From positions 20,371,023 to 20,435,022 of the forward strand of contig CM066914.1 of the NCBI GenBank assembly GCA_033964015.1: a DNA stretch of 64,000 nt, read 5' to 3'. The stretch is from Scolanthus callimorphus. Its lineage: Eukaryota; Cnidaria; Anthozoa; Actiniaria; Edwardsiidae. Shown here one piece after another: positions 34,871-46,595 of the stretch; positions within the stretch are counted from its first letter, which is position 1; each line of letters starts with the position of its first letter. Both the position numbers and the translations under genes were made by a program. Under the pieces are notes generated by a model. It searched no databases. It was given only the letters and a program-made list of their open reading frames with translations, and had not been told where the DNA came from.

Positions 34871-35318
34871 AGAGCCATATTCAGCCAATCTCGAAATAAC
34901 CAAGATTCATACTTGATTTGCCAAATTCAATTGGAAATATTGCACTATTACCTAAATAGCCGATGGAAATGGATGCTTTGTGTGACTGTATAGCCTGCGT
35001 AGTTAGTGTTCCCGTGGAGTACAGGACGAGAAACTCGGACGAGATTTGGGCCGCGCAAAATGATGAAGAAGGGAGGGGGCAGGCGGGCGGGGAAGGAGAG
35101 GAACCTTCCTTCCCTTCCCCCCTTCCCCTCCGTCATTTTTTCGCTCGCCCCATTTTCGCGCGGACAAAAACTCGCTCGTCGAATTTCTCGCCGCTTTCCC
35201 GCGCTTTCTCCTGATTCTCTGGGTTTCTTTCCCTTGAAAACACACTGGATCAACGCTTGCTGCACAGGCTAGACTCGGTATGTTGCTAGGCTGATAAAAT
35301 GGCGACTGCCTAAGGCTA
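34871..35318. mobile_element. TTAA-type MITE copy split by a second element
   Basis: TTAA then AGAGCC at 34867-34876. The family sequence runs to about 34989 and resumes at 35273 (GACTCGGTATGTTGCTAGGC). The insert between begins TATAGCCTGCG and ends GCACAGGCTA, with GACT duplicated at both sides, and contains purine- and pyrimidine-rich arms. Confidence 0.6.
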
Positions 35319-35651
35319 TGTAAATAAGAAAGTACGTCTTGCTCTCCCTCTACCTGGTTGCGCCCCTACTTTTTAATCGGTTTTCGGGGAAGCGGAATAA
35401 CAGGTATAGATATCATTTAAAACGTGCCGAGTATGAAAAACGGTTAAATCACTGGTTAAACGGTTGATTTAGTTATCTGCTCCCCCTGTCAAGTCTAAAT
35501 GTCATAACGATATGCGGTTAAGAAGAAGGCAGACTAATGAAGCAGGCTTTTCAGTAAGACTAGCCCTCCCCTAGTACTGCATAACGTGCAGTTTAGTACT
35601 AAATACAGACTGTACTGTACAGATTAATAACGATAAACTACTCTAGGCGGC

Positions 35652-37403
35652 CTAGCTGGAGGAGTGCTTGGCAAAGAAGTCAGCGACAAGTGCGTCAAGG
35701 GCGTCTACTCCAGCATGGAGTTCGGCCATCTTGGTTTTGGTTTTCTGATTCTTTGCACGAGCTTTACTGTGTAAGAGAGAGAAGGGAAAATATATGGAAA
35801 TTCCTTTGCAATTTCAAGAGCAAGTCTCGTCTAATCTCGTTGTCTAATCAATTTGAGAGTTTAAGCATTGTGGATTTTTTTTTACAATTAAAATTAAAAT
35901 TAAAATTGTGGATTTTTTACACAAAAACTACTTTGAACACAAAATCCAGATATACGATTTTAGATATGTCGTTCGACACCGTTTCAAAATTAGTTTTCTG
36001 TGACAAAACATATCACTTTTGCCAACAAAAATCCCAACAAATAATCAATTGAGAGTCGAGTTGAGAGTCGAGCAAAGCTTAAAGCTAAGTGTTATTTTTG
36101 GTCCAAGAGAGGCTGACTCAGGACGCGTCTCTAATAGACCAATTTCGATATATTAAAATTCTTACTTGAGTCCGAGGCTCATGGGAATAACACAAAAGAA
36201 ATCGCATCGTCATCGAAAAATGAATAATTTATTTCTTTTGTTTATTCCCATGAGCCTCGTATCCAAGTTTGAATTTTAAAATATCGAAATTGGTCCAATA
36301 GTACAACATGTATCATTTCCTCACCTGACTCCCTTCTCCAGCTGGGCGAGCGTGCGGCGTCTCTCAAGCCTGGCGCGAGTGATCGCACGGGCCTTCGCGC
36401 GCCGTGTCCGCTCGTTTTCTTTTCTCTCCAAGCTTTCACTACAACATTGAAACAGAAATGTATTTCAGCTTCTGTTCTTGCTATGTAGTTTTTTCTTAGA
36501 CTACATTTAATTTAGTAGCGCTTTATGAATGTTTGTGACACTTGAAAAGATACTGCATCCTTTAGTACGCCGTTTTCGGGTTGCAGCCCGGGGCTGGACT
36601 CCGATATTTTTTGGTCGGGTATAATCGTCGTATCTTTTAGGAGTTAACATCAATGGGGTTTGGTCTCTTTTAGGGGTGATCTTAATCTTCAATAAAATTA
36701 GGGAGATTGGAATCTTTTAGGGCCGAAATATGTGTCCAACTTGTTTTTTCTCATGATGGTGCTTCTAAAAACCGTGTAAGAAAGAGAGATTACTCGACGA
36801 GAAGACGATAAATTAGAAACAAACACGGAAATTTCTTGATCTTTTACCAGTTACCTGTCTCCTTTCGCGCCTACTTTGCACATAAGGCCTCATCTTTTAG
36901 GGTATCTTTTAGGGTAAGAAATTATTTGAGCCACGCCATGGCCTGCCATGTGCCCCCCACCTTCTGCTTCTTGACCACAATCGAAGACAAGGGACACTTT
37001 TATTGTCGTTATATTATAGCTAAAGTCGTTGCGCATTTTCATAACGCTTTACTGATGATTTGACTGGCGGAACAGAAAAACCCAAATCGGAAATCATGTA
37101 TTGAAAATTCCCAACCATTTTTCCCAGAATGTTTCATGAATTTCTGGTATTTAGCCCCGGCATTTTGGTCTGCTTTTTCATAGCACTCTTTTGCCGCCAT
37201 TGCCTCCCAAAACGCGACCTTTTGTGAAAGGGATGGAGTAATTTTATTCAACTCAATTTTGTTTTATTTTTTAATTTTGTCTATTTATAGAATTACAGTA
37301 TAGGCAATGTTTTCCATTCTTCTCTTACCAGAGCTCAATGAACCGGGCTTTTGATAGCTCCTGGTCCACTGTGCTGCTCTGCTCTTGGATGAGCTCGGCG
37401 GCA
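35652..37403 (-). CDS. 3' part of an unrecognised coiled-coil, basic protein
   Basis: Three exons in transcript order, 37403-37329, 36432-36325 and 35766-35652 (stop TAG at 35654-35652). All introns interrupt codons after the second base, and all junctions fit. The encoded C-terminus has an acidic/polar helix (AAELIQEQSSTVDQELSKAR), an Arg-rich helix (RTRRAKARAITRARLERRR), a Lys-rich linker, and a final amphipathic helix ending FFAKHSSS. I do not recognise the family. The first exon here needs two bases from an upstream exon that I could not find; only about 1.7 kb, mostly transposons, separates it from the divergent GRDP-like gene. Confidence 0.6.
36136..36298. mobile_element. foldback element in coiled-coil gene intron
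   Basis: GACCAATTTCGATAT at the left is inverted at 36282-36298; inner GAGGCTCATGGGAATAA pairs with TTATTCCCATGAGCCTC. Confidence 0.8.
36569..36960. mobile_element. CTTTTAGGG-repeat element, copy 1 (truncated)
   Basis: Shares a long stretch with 44422-44760, including several TATCTTTTAGGG words and TTAGAAACAAACACGGAAAT. Left terminus near CAGCCCGGGGCTGGACTCC; right terminus missing. Confidence 0.7.
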
Positions 37404-37828
37404 CTGACACAAAATTCGACAAAAATTTAAGTCATGTTTTCATTGAAACAAACCATCAAAAAGTAGTACCACTCTGCCGTTCAACCTCATTTAACTACCT
37501 TTCCGATCTTTTCATACGTTTACAGCTCATACAGCCTCCCATATTGCTGATTTTCTGGGTTTGTGAATGAATTTTTCGCTTTTAGTTAAAGTACGTGTTG
37601 ATTGTTCAAAGGTTTGGTGTGGTTTGCGTCTCGTCGCGAAGGATGTTCATTGTGACGTTTCGTGGTTGACCAATCAGAAGCAAGGGAATCCACGCGCGCG
37701 CGCGATACGTGTTTTGGTGTCTTAGAAACTGACGCTAACTGTAAACAAACGACACGAGCGCGCGCGTCTTTCGACCCGTCTCCAGTGTTCTCTAAAAAGT
37801 GGCGCGCGAAGGGTCAGAGGAATAGGCC

Positions 37829-38801
37829 TTCACGCAATATTGATTAATAATATATAATAGTTATTAGAAAATAACACCTATGTTGTATTGTGAATGTGCG
37901 CATTCTGATTGGTTAAAAAGCGTGTTTGTAAGAGACCTGAGAAACACGATTGTCACGCAACGCTGTCGCGCGTATGTATGTTATTTTCTAAAAGCAATAA
38001 AAATACTTTCTGCGTGCTCTCTGGTTTCTTACAAACACTCGGGGAATGTTGGTCGAACTGATAAAACTTGAAAGACACTCACCTTCGGCTCGTGTCTTTC
38101 AAGTTTTGATCAGTTCTCCCAACATCCCCCTCGTGTTTGTAAGAAAGCAGAGAGCACGCGGAAAGTACTTTTATTGCTTAAAGAGCCTCTGTCAGCCTCC
38201 ATTTTGTCAGCCTAGCAGCATACCGAGACAGAGAAAGCATCCATTTCCATCGGCTGATTTAGGGGATGTAGTGCAATATTTTCGATTGAATTCGATAAAT
38301 GAATAATACAACTTTGTTTATAGAAGACTATTTCAGGGTTTCTAAACGTAATTCGTTGTCTGATATCGACTGAAAACAATAACAAAGGAGTGGCTGACAA
38401 GGGCTCTTTAATTAGAAAATGAAATCCAGTATTCAACTCTACACATCCGTATTAGTAAATTGCAAAGTTTGGCGAAGATTGATTGAATACTGGCTGAAAT
38501 ATGAATTTTCAAAACTTCGCTTTCTGGCTTATTTTTTAACAAGAAATGTATGGGAAAATACATCGAAACGAGGCTGGACGGGCATCGATGCCCGTCCAGC
38601 CTCGACTTGACTTATTTGCCCATACATTTCTCTGTAAAAAGTAAGTCAGAATACGAAGTTTTGAAAATTCATATCTGAGTCAGTTTTCGAGTAATTCTTT
38701 TGAAACTTTGCAGTTTTACTAATACGGATGTGTAGAATTCGAAAATGGATTTCATTTTCGGATAACTATTATATATGATTAATCAATATTGCGTGATAAA
38801 G
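37829..38801. mobile_element. three-layer nest of palindromic elements
   Basis: The outermost unit has inverted ends CACGCAATATTGATTAAT (about 37831 and 38777-38796). Inside lies a foldback (37863-38177) almost identical to 45899-46186. Within that is a TTAA-type MITE at 38182-38407, flanked exactly by TTAA on both sides. The outer unit resumes at 38412 and contains a perfect 36-bp palindrome at 38569-38604 centred on GCATCGATGC. The order of insertion is outer, middle, TTAA element. Confidence 0.75.
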
Positions 38802-39098
38802 GCCATGTGAAAAATGTGAAAACTTACACAACGCATGTAGACGATAATACAAGAATGGAAACTGTAAAAATACGCTGTAAAATATATATATTTCAAGTCC
38901 GACGTTTCGGCATGTGCTTCTCAACCTAGAAAGTTATTGTTGTCGAAACTTTTTCGAAAATACACGTGACTTTTGTTCCGTTAATCCCTCGTACAAAAGA
39001 GGGCCTTAAAATGTTTTATGCAAATGCGGTCTCTTGTTTTCCCCTGTCTGCATGAATGGTACGACGCTTTTGAGTACATTTACTACTGTACTAAAAAC

Positions 39099-42000
39099 AT
39101 GGACGTTACCACACCGACATATTTTTCGTCACCATTGGAGAACAACATGATCAGGTATTTTTCTTCAATCAACGACAAAAATCCATGAAACTGAACATGC
39201 ACACTAGCGTAAAATAGTTTTCACTTCACAGAAATTATGTTGACATTATCTTTAGCCTTCTTTGATGTTTTTATGCGAATACCAGGCTATTGTGCAGTGG
39301 TTGCAGCAGCTAGGCTATTCCCTCGGCTATACACTTCGCAGATCAATAATCCAGATAAAATATTTTGTGACTGTCGTGCCGTCTTTTTCTGCGGCTCCGC
39401 GTCTGAGTCGACTTGGAGTGCGGACACAGAAAGCGGGCCATGCTGAACAACGCTTATTGAATCAGATTTGTAAAGTGTACTAAACTCGTTCATATTTAAA
39501 AGAACTGTCTCTCAAAACGACATGGACTACGCCGTCAGCGACTGAAAGGAATTATCTATTACCAAATCGCGAAAAACTATGCCGGTTACTGCGATTTTCA
39601 TAATCTGCGAACTCCCACTTGGCATTTCCGAACGCCAAACTGCGTTTGGTCTGCATTTTACAGTGAATAATTGTGTTATTAAGCCTAGCTAACCCCTATC
39701 AGTTCACAAGATCTATCAAAAATTGTTCACTCGTTTGATTGACGGAAGCCAAACCGCGGTTTGTTGGTCGGTGTAGAGTTTGCAGAATTATGAATAAAAT
39801 CGCAGTAAAAATATTCTTCACCACTAAGTGAGTGTCACTCCATGTTCAAGACCAACGCCGCGAAGCCCAGTCAACTTCTCCTGTGTTATTGTTCACATTC
39901 GATATTACAAAAGGAATTAAGCGGAATTAAGCGTCTAAATCTCTCGAAATACCCTTCTATTAAAATTGATGAACATTCTCTACATTCTCAGAATCTGTCG
40001 ATGGATTCTGGATGGATTCTTTCTCCCATTCAGTATTTTTCTAGGATGGCAAAATGGCGGTGGCCCGACAAAGTTTTCCGATGTTGAGCTTGCAATTTTG
40101 CACCGACATCCGTGATCCCGTTTGTTTGTGTTTGTCTTCTCACACCCTCTCTGTTGAGATTTCATAAATTCATAACGCATTTTCCAAGAAATTGAAAGCA
40201 TGTCCAACGCCTTCTTCAGGCAGAGTTCCTTGATGTTTCTCTGGGTGTGAAAGGTCTTAGTGATCTTTGTACGCTGTCTGGCTAAACGAGAAAACAACGT
40301 TTCGTCAACAATGTTGCCCGTAATGTTTCTATGAAGATGGCTATAAACGAGGAAACATTGTTTTGGGGAGTTCACAAACATTTTTTGTGGGGCAACATTG
40401 TTGCCTTGTGTTGCTAAACGGGGACTAACATCCTGGAAACATGCGCGCGCGTGGAACGTTGCCGGAACATTGTTGCCTCGATTAGACAGCGCTATAGCTT
40501 CGAGAGTCGGGTACAACGGAGCCGCGATGGAGAGTTCAGGGACTGGACTAAGAGTTTAAAATGTTTATCCCTCCCTAATGAAAATTTTTCTTTGTTTATA
40601 GGTTTTCCTTGCTAGATTATGAGATTCTCGGTGACTTGGGCGACATGAGTAAGGCCGAGAAATATATCCAAACCTGGGACAAAGTCGACAGAAAATCCTA
40701 CATTCCCTTGACTCGGGCTCACCTGGAATTCCTTGCTAAAGTAGCGAAATACCCAGACCTGATACAGGGCTTTCATCTGCAAAATGCGGTTTGGAGGTAC
40801 GAGATGTTTTGGCTTCCTCTCTGTCGTAAGTACGGCACAATGGCCTGCGATGATTGGGCAGCGCCGCTGGACATCGCTTGGGCGTGGAACCTTCATATGC
40901 TTGCGCCTGCGAGCTATAAAACAGACTGTATCAGGTTAATCAAGAATGCGCCAAATCACCGGTCCAAATCTGGAGACGAGCTTAAACGAGCGCTTGATTT
41001 CACAGAGAAGCTATGGAAAGATACCTACAAGGAAGAGCCTTTTTATGTCGATTTGACCATTCCAGTTCATTCCGTCCCTAGTTCTTGGAAATCACTTGTC
41101 AGCTATGACTTTAAGAGATCCTCGATCTTCTTCATGGAGTTTTATTATCAAGTTTCTCTGCCGCATTTCCGTGATGAATCCTTCCTATGCGAGGCAACTA
41201 AGCGTTATGTCCGATATTTGGACCTGTTAAGACGTTGTCCGGATTTGGGACACCGTCCCCCTGTGGACGTCCAACTAATTATGCATTCACACCAGCTCAA
41301 TCCAATATTTTACAGCTTCCAAGCTGAGGTAATTTTTGGAAAAACTTCGGATCCGGACTTTGGGAAAGCGGAAGAAAAATGCGCCATTGAATTGTTTGAA
41401 GTAGATTTGGCGTCGCGTAATGTTTGGGATGACGAAGCGGATCTCCCGTACGACAGACCGGGGGCCTTGTATCAAGGAAAACCGGCTTCACTTGCGCAAT
41501 TTTCACCAATTCAACCGTTGTCAATGGCATCTATCAAATACACAGCTGAAATATACAACATCCAGGTCTCCAACATTAGTTCCCGATGTTCCTATACTTT
41601 GCGCTTTGAGGGGGATGAGAAGGATAATTGTTTTGAAACGAAGATTTCATCCAAAGAAAAAGAAGGGGACAGCAAGCCATGTAGTTACCATGGTAACAAA
41701 AAGTCGCTGCAAAGCGTTGGCGAGGATAGTAATGTTGATTATCTTCCGTTGCGTGACATGAATTCGGATGAGGTTTGTATCGCTTCCAATTCGAAGGGCA
41801 GCGGAGGGTATACTAATCCCATGTTCGCATTACAAGAAACGGACGAGCCCCTACTTTACAATCACACAGTGCGGGGTGAAGGCGTGGAATCTGAAGCATC
41901 TCCAATCGGAAAAATCCAACTCAGCACACCACACAACATGTCCTTCACGGTTTCGCTATTCGAGACAGAAGACGGCGTGCTTAGATCCAAGAAGCGTTTG

Positions 42001-42972
42001 ATTGGGACGGTTACCATGGATACCATGAACTTTATTGCTTCCGAAAGTAAACACGAAGGGATTGTTCTCTCAGGAAAACTACCAGAGACGTCCATATCCA
42101 TCGAAGCGACACTAAAATTATCATTGGTGTCTTTCGGAGAGGTCATTTTTAAAGCTTGCCCGGAGTTTGTGGTTGAGAACTTCAGTTATCTATCGAACGC
42201 CATGCATTACCCCGAATCAATGGTCCCACCCTCGGAGTACAATGAGCTGATGACACCGACTGAGGTCACTACATATCCTGTATACGACCACAAAGGAAAT
42301 ATAGCCTTTTCGTGCCGTGTTATACGTTCTCTAAATAGTGATTGCAGACTCTTTGGTCTGGAAGTTCTAATTAGAGATGCTGTCATAGCAACGAGCCATG
42401 TTCTCCAAGACGACGCGTTGCCTAGGAAACGAGATTTGAAGGACCCCGCAGGGTGTGTTTACTTTGACCCAGATGAAGGGGATTACGCAATGCTGATACG
42501 CGGTCAGAAAGACTGGGGCGTGTGCATTGGGCGTCGAATTGATGCACCACAGGTAGCCCAATGCGGAAATAGCTTTCTGGGACTAAAGTTCTTTTCATTT
42601 GAAAAGAATGAGTTTTGCTACGTGCGCAAATACAAAGATGCGATGTATTTCATGGAACTCACTCTTAAAGATGGTGACAACGCCACCATGTTGATCGACC
42701 TAGAGGAATGCAGGATCTCCATGTCACGTGACGCGGAACGGATACCGGAAGCTGTAGCCTTGTTCTTTTCCATACTGTTGCTTAGGTACCTGGCCTGTGA
42801 AGGTGACCGGGAGTCGTGGGTGATTTTAGAGGGGAATGGGCTGGAGCTGTTTACTCCATTTCAAAGCGAGGATGCGATTGGCGCTGAATGGGACGAGGCA
42901 GGGACGGAATCTACACGTACGAATGTTACTACGCATTTCATCTCCGATAGCTGGGGTCACGCCATTTTGTGA
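39099..42972 (+). CDS. DUF1399 / GRDP-like (glycine-rich domain protein family) protein
   Basis: Two exons: 39099-39154 (ATG, 18 codons plus AG) and 40602-42972 (stop TGA), joined in phase as an Arg codon; 808 residues. Nearly all of it is one 2.4-kb exon. The N-terminal 300 residues are DUF1399/GRDP: APLDIAWAWNLHMLAP (about 107-122) and the repeat PPVDVQLIMHSHQLNP (about 238-253) carry the paired His motifs, as in plant GRDP1 and metazoan relatives. The middle has a C2-like beta-rich stretch and a linker with Ser/Asp. The C-terminus contains GCVYFDPDEGDYAML and WGVCIG, as in the family's C-terminal region, with no glycine-rich tail. Biochemical function unknown; the plant proteins are linked to stress and growth. 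An internal ATG at 40645 is the alternative start if exon 1 is wrong. Confidence 0.85.
39586..39808. mobile_element. TTACTGCG-ended foldback MITE, copy 2
   Basis: Left TTACTGCGATTTTCATAATC, right end ATAAAATCGCAGTAA, inner TTGATTGACGGAAGCC. Lies in the GRDP-like gene intron. Confidence 0.75.
40200..40505. repeat. repeat with ACATTGTTGCC motifs
   Basis: GCTAAACG and ACATTGTTGCC words recur four or more times in direct and near-inverted arrangement. Probably a decayed MITE just before exon 2 of the GRDP-like gene. Confidence 0.4.
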
Positions 42973-43245
42973 TAACACATTTAAGATAGCCACCGTTAAA
43001 AACTGTAGTTCCTCAAAAATTCCTTATATGAAAGTTTCTATTTACCATATTTGGAATGCCATAAGTTTGCCTAGCGTATTTCCTTCGCTGACTGGCCGGA
43101 AAATTTGTCGAAACTTGCAGGTTTTGGAGAAAAGGTTTTTGTAGGCCACCATCCCAGAGCATGGAAGTAGTAACACAGGTAACCCGCGTTACGCGCGAGT
43201 AGGCGTTGACAAAAACCACAAAATTGTACTATCTGGGTCTCAGTA

Positions 43246-43553
43246 AAGGCTGGTTCTCACTGAAACACAAGCGCAAACGCACCGATATTAAATTCAATAC
43301 ATTTACCTTCTGTGGTTCGCACTAGAACCCAAGCACAACAAAATCGAGCGAGACATTGTGTTCCCTTCTTGCGCTTGTTCCGTTGCATCTAGTGTGAAAT
43401 GAATGCAAGTGAACGCTTGCACCTAGTATGAAGTGAACACAAGCGGAAGCAATTAATCAATGTTGATTTTCGGCTTGAGCTTGCGTCGCTATGATTCGCA
43501 CTTGCCTTGCGCTTGCGTCCTGTGTTTGCGTTCCCGTGAGAACTACGTAAAGG
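43246..43553. mobile_element. TIR element with GGTTCTCAC ends
   Basis: AAGGCTGGTTCTCAC left, GTGAGAACTACGTAAAGG right; many GCGCTTG/CAAGCGC words inside. The rest of 42973-44036 shows no gene; 43554-43830 may be a related element starting AAGGCCGGTATATACTAGCG. Confidence 0.65.
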
Positions 43554-44036
43554 CCGGTATATACTAGCGAATTTTGTCGTATATGTCACTTAGCAATTTT
43601 TCTCGTAAACAAGTTGCAACCTGAAACATAGCAAATTCGCCGCGGTCTCCGACGAATTTTACTGCGTAATATGGCGTATTGCTTTCAAACATCATCAAAA
43701 CGATCTTGAACAAAACATTGCACAGAAATAGTAACGAATTTCCATCCTGCTTATACTAGCTACACTGTATTTGAAATCGCCACGACAAACGCGACAGAAA
43801 TCACACTTTTGAGGCAAGCTCAAACAGTTGTCCCAATTTTCAGGATTTTTTTACCAGTTTTTGGTACGTTCCATTTGATTGCTGACCGAAATTGCCATAA
43901 AGTCTTGCCACATTTGAAGTGCCCCAGTATATTCTTGATTTATTTACATGTGATGTAACTAGAAGTCACTGGCGGCCATAAAAGAAATGTTGTAAAAGAA
44001 ACTTCATTTGCTCCGATTGTTCTGAGTACCAGCATA

Positions 44037-44790
44037 GCCGCCCGGGGGTGACTCCCATATTTTTTTACCGGGGATGATCGTCGTTTATTATATAAACACC
44101 AATGAAATACCGGGTGATCTCCCGCGCGAAAACTTGATATCTTCACACGTGAAAATAACATGTTATTTTCACATGTGAAGATATCACACTTGCCTTTGCT
44201 CAATGCTCGATTTTTAAGCTTAACTCAAATAAAATTCGAATTTGGTATTTCATTGATGTTTATATAATAAACAGAACATTACATGACCGCTTGGAGATAC
44301 GAATTTTATCTTCTCGTGTTAAAAATTAATCTCACTCGTTCGCTGCGCTCACTCGTGAGATAAATTTTCAACACTCGAAGATAAAATTCGTATCTCCGCG
44401 CGGCCATGTAATATCCTCTATATCTTTTAGGGGTTAAAATCACGTTGGTTTGGTCTCTTTTAGGGGTGATCTTGATCTTTAATAAATTTTAGGCAGATTG
44501 GTATCTTTTAGGGCCGAAACTGTGTCCAAATTGCTTTTTCAGTGTAAGAAAGAGAGATTATTCGATGAGAAGACGATGAATTAGAAACAAACACGGAAAT
44601 GTCTTCATGGGTATTTTTCCCCTGTTACCTGTGTCCTTCGCGCCTACTTGGCACATAAGACCTCATCTTTTAGGGTATCTTTTAGGGTAATATTTTTTTG
44701 AGCCACGCTATGGCCCGCCATGTTTGGTATCTTTTAGGGGTGAAACTGAAAATTTCCGACGATCATCCCCGGTCAAAAAATATGGCCGCC
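44037..44790. mobile_element. CTTTTAGGG-repeat element, copy 2, with nested MITE
   Basis: Ends CCCATATTTTTTTACCGGGG and CCCCGGTCAAAAAATATGG are inverted, each followed inward by GATGATCGTCG or its inverse. The interior after 44422 matches 36600-36950. It is interrupted at 44084 by another MITE. Confidence 0.8.
44084..44421. mobile_element. nested MITE with TTTATTATATAAAC end
   Basis: Carries a long hairpin (GATACGAATTTTATCTTC and its inverse near 44295-44400) around a GC-rich loop CGTTCGCTGCGCTCACTCG, and a smaller one of TTATTTTCACATGTG type. Relatives at 120-215, 1750-1925 and 61025-61197. Confidence 0.8.
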
Positions 44791-44996
44791 GCGGTTTCCA
44801 AGTTTAGTCAAGTTTATTATTATTCGATAACTGAAAAATAATGAGGTACATAAATAGCACTGCCCGCGTTCCCAAAGGAATGATTTGCAAACCAAGAATA
44901 AACTTTGTACCACCAGTACAGTCACCTTTTGTATGTTTGATTTTCTTCTGCTACTGCTACAGGGTGACAGGAAGATAACCACAATGTAAATGGAAA

Positions 44997-45192
44997 TGTG
45001 TTTCCAGAAATTATACATACCCCCCCAACGGAAGGGATTGGAAATTCCGGAGGGGTGGGGGGGGGGGGGGTCAGTTTACCTGATCTTTTCCATACAAATA
45101 CTGTATTTTTCTTTGGAACTTCCAGAGGGGTGGGGGGTCACTTTCCAACACCCTTCCGTTGGGGGTATGGATATTTTTTGGAACCACACAAT
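44997..45192. mobile_element. poly-C foldback MITE, copy 2
   Basis: GTTTCCAGAAATTATACATA and CCCCC at the left; GGGGGTATGGATATTTTTTG and GAACCACACA at the right. Inverted orientation relative to 15367-15535. Contains a G14 run at about 45057-45070. Confidence 0.75.
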
Positions 45193-45898
45193 AAACTTCA
45201 TGCTATCATTCATACATTGAAACTTTGAACAAAGCAATAATATTTTCCAATTTTACAATTATAATATATTCTTTCCAATATATATAGAGTACTTGCCATA
45301 TGCAATAAAAATAAAATATTTTTTAAGCTTTCACAATAACACCACTAGTATTTAAACAGATTGAGTTCACCGGTTTTATCGTTGTACCTACAGGCCTGTA
45401 GCTCACATTCTTGGAGGGGGTTTGTTGTACTCAATTCTTCAGAAAAAAAAAACTTTATAAATCAAATTTTAGTATTTTGTTGTGTTTCCTTCCAGTTTTG
45501 TGACCAAAAACCTGATTTTTGATCCCAAGGGGGTTTGTTCAAATCCCTCGATAGCCCCCTCCAAGAATTTGTCATACCCATTGGACACAGTGTCTTTATG
45601 TTGAAAAGAACAAAATATCCAGGCCTTCAGATTAACCATAGTCAGCTGTCCATTCGCTCATGATCATACCTCACTTTGTGAAATAAGACCAAGATTTTCT
45701 CATCCATTACATAATTACTTACCCCAAATCGGTCACTAGAATCTGATTGGTTGCCTTTCTCAGTAAGACACACAGGCAAACGATTCCATGACAATGTCAC
45801 TCCCTCAAGCAAAAAAGCCTATGAAAACCTCCAAACCAGGCAAAAGGCACCACAACTGTTGAAGAGGCATGCGGTGCCTTGGAAACGTTGTAAAACAT
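45193..45898. other. intergenic, nothing recognised
   Basis: AT-rich, with no exon or clear repeat apart from an imperfect GGGGGTTTGTT / CCAAGAATTTG pair near 45415-45575. Confidence 0.35.
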
Positions 45899-46186
45899 AT
45901 TAGAAAATAACACCTATGTTGTATTGTGAATGTGCGCATTCTGATTGGTTAAAGAGCATGTTTGTAAGAGACCTGAGAAACACGATTGTCACGCAATGCT
46001 GTCGCGCGTGTGTATGTTATTTTCTAAAAGCAATAAAAATACTTTCTGCGTGCTCTCTGGTTTCTTACAAACACTCGGGAAATGTTGGTCGAACTGATAA
46101 AACTTTCAAGTTTTGATCAGTTCTCCCAACATCCCCCTCGTGTTTGTAAGAAAGCAGAGAGCACGCGGAAAGTACTTTTATTGCTT
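45899..46186. mobile_element. foldback element, near-identical to 37863-38177
   Basis: From TTAGAAAATAACACCTATGT to TACTTTTATTGCTTAA the sequence differs from the other copy by only a few bases and lacks one short CACTCACC-containing loop. The high identity suggests recent movement or conversion. Confidence 0.85.
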
Positions 46187-46286
46187 AAATAGTTTTTTCT
46201 TGGCTGCAATTACATCATGGATAAGAAAGTTCTTTTGGTGAATTCAGACGTCTCGTAAGATTGAGAGCAAAGTGATGGCTGAAATT

Positions 46287-46517
46287 AAGGCTAAAGCCCG
46301 GTGCACACTAGCGACATAACGACACAAGGACGTTATGTTGCAACGAAGAAAGCATGGGAAAACATTGGAAATAATCAATATTTTCCATGGATCATCATTA
46401 GATTACTTCACCAAAGCAATCTTATGTTATTTTTTGTGGGCTTCGACTTCTTGAAACCACTGAATTTACGTGGTATTTTTCTTATGTCGTTATGTTGTAA
46501 GTGTGCACCAGGCTTAA
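46287..46517. mobile_element. TIR element with CCGGTGCACAC ends
   Basis: GCCCGGTGCACACTAGCGAC left; GTGTGCACCAGGC right; CATAACGACA / TGTCGTTATG inner pair. Confidence 0.75.
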
Positions 46518-46595
46518 GATTTAACAGAATTTGAAAAACACACACTCAGCACCCTTCCTCACCCAGCCCCACCCTAAGACATTACTCTAGTCCAT

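Noticed and set aside
34963..35272. Overlapping charged ORFs on both strands
   Set aside because: They come from a purine-rich insertion inside a TTAA-type MITE, not from a gene.
39980..40516. 178-codon minus ORF
   Set aside because: It covers a repeat rich in ACATTGTTGCC motifs and shows no protein family.
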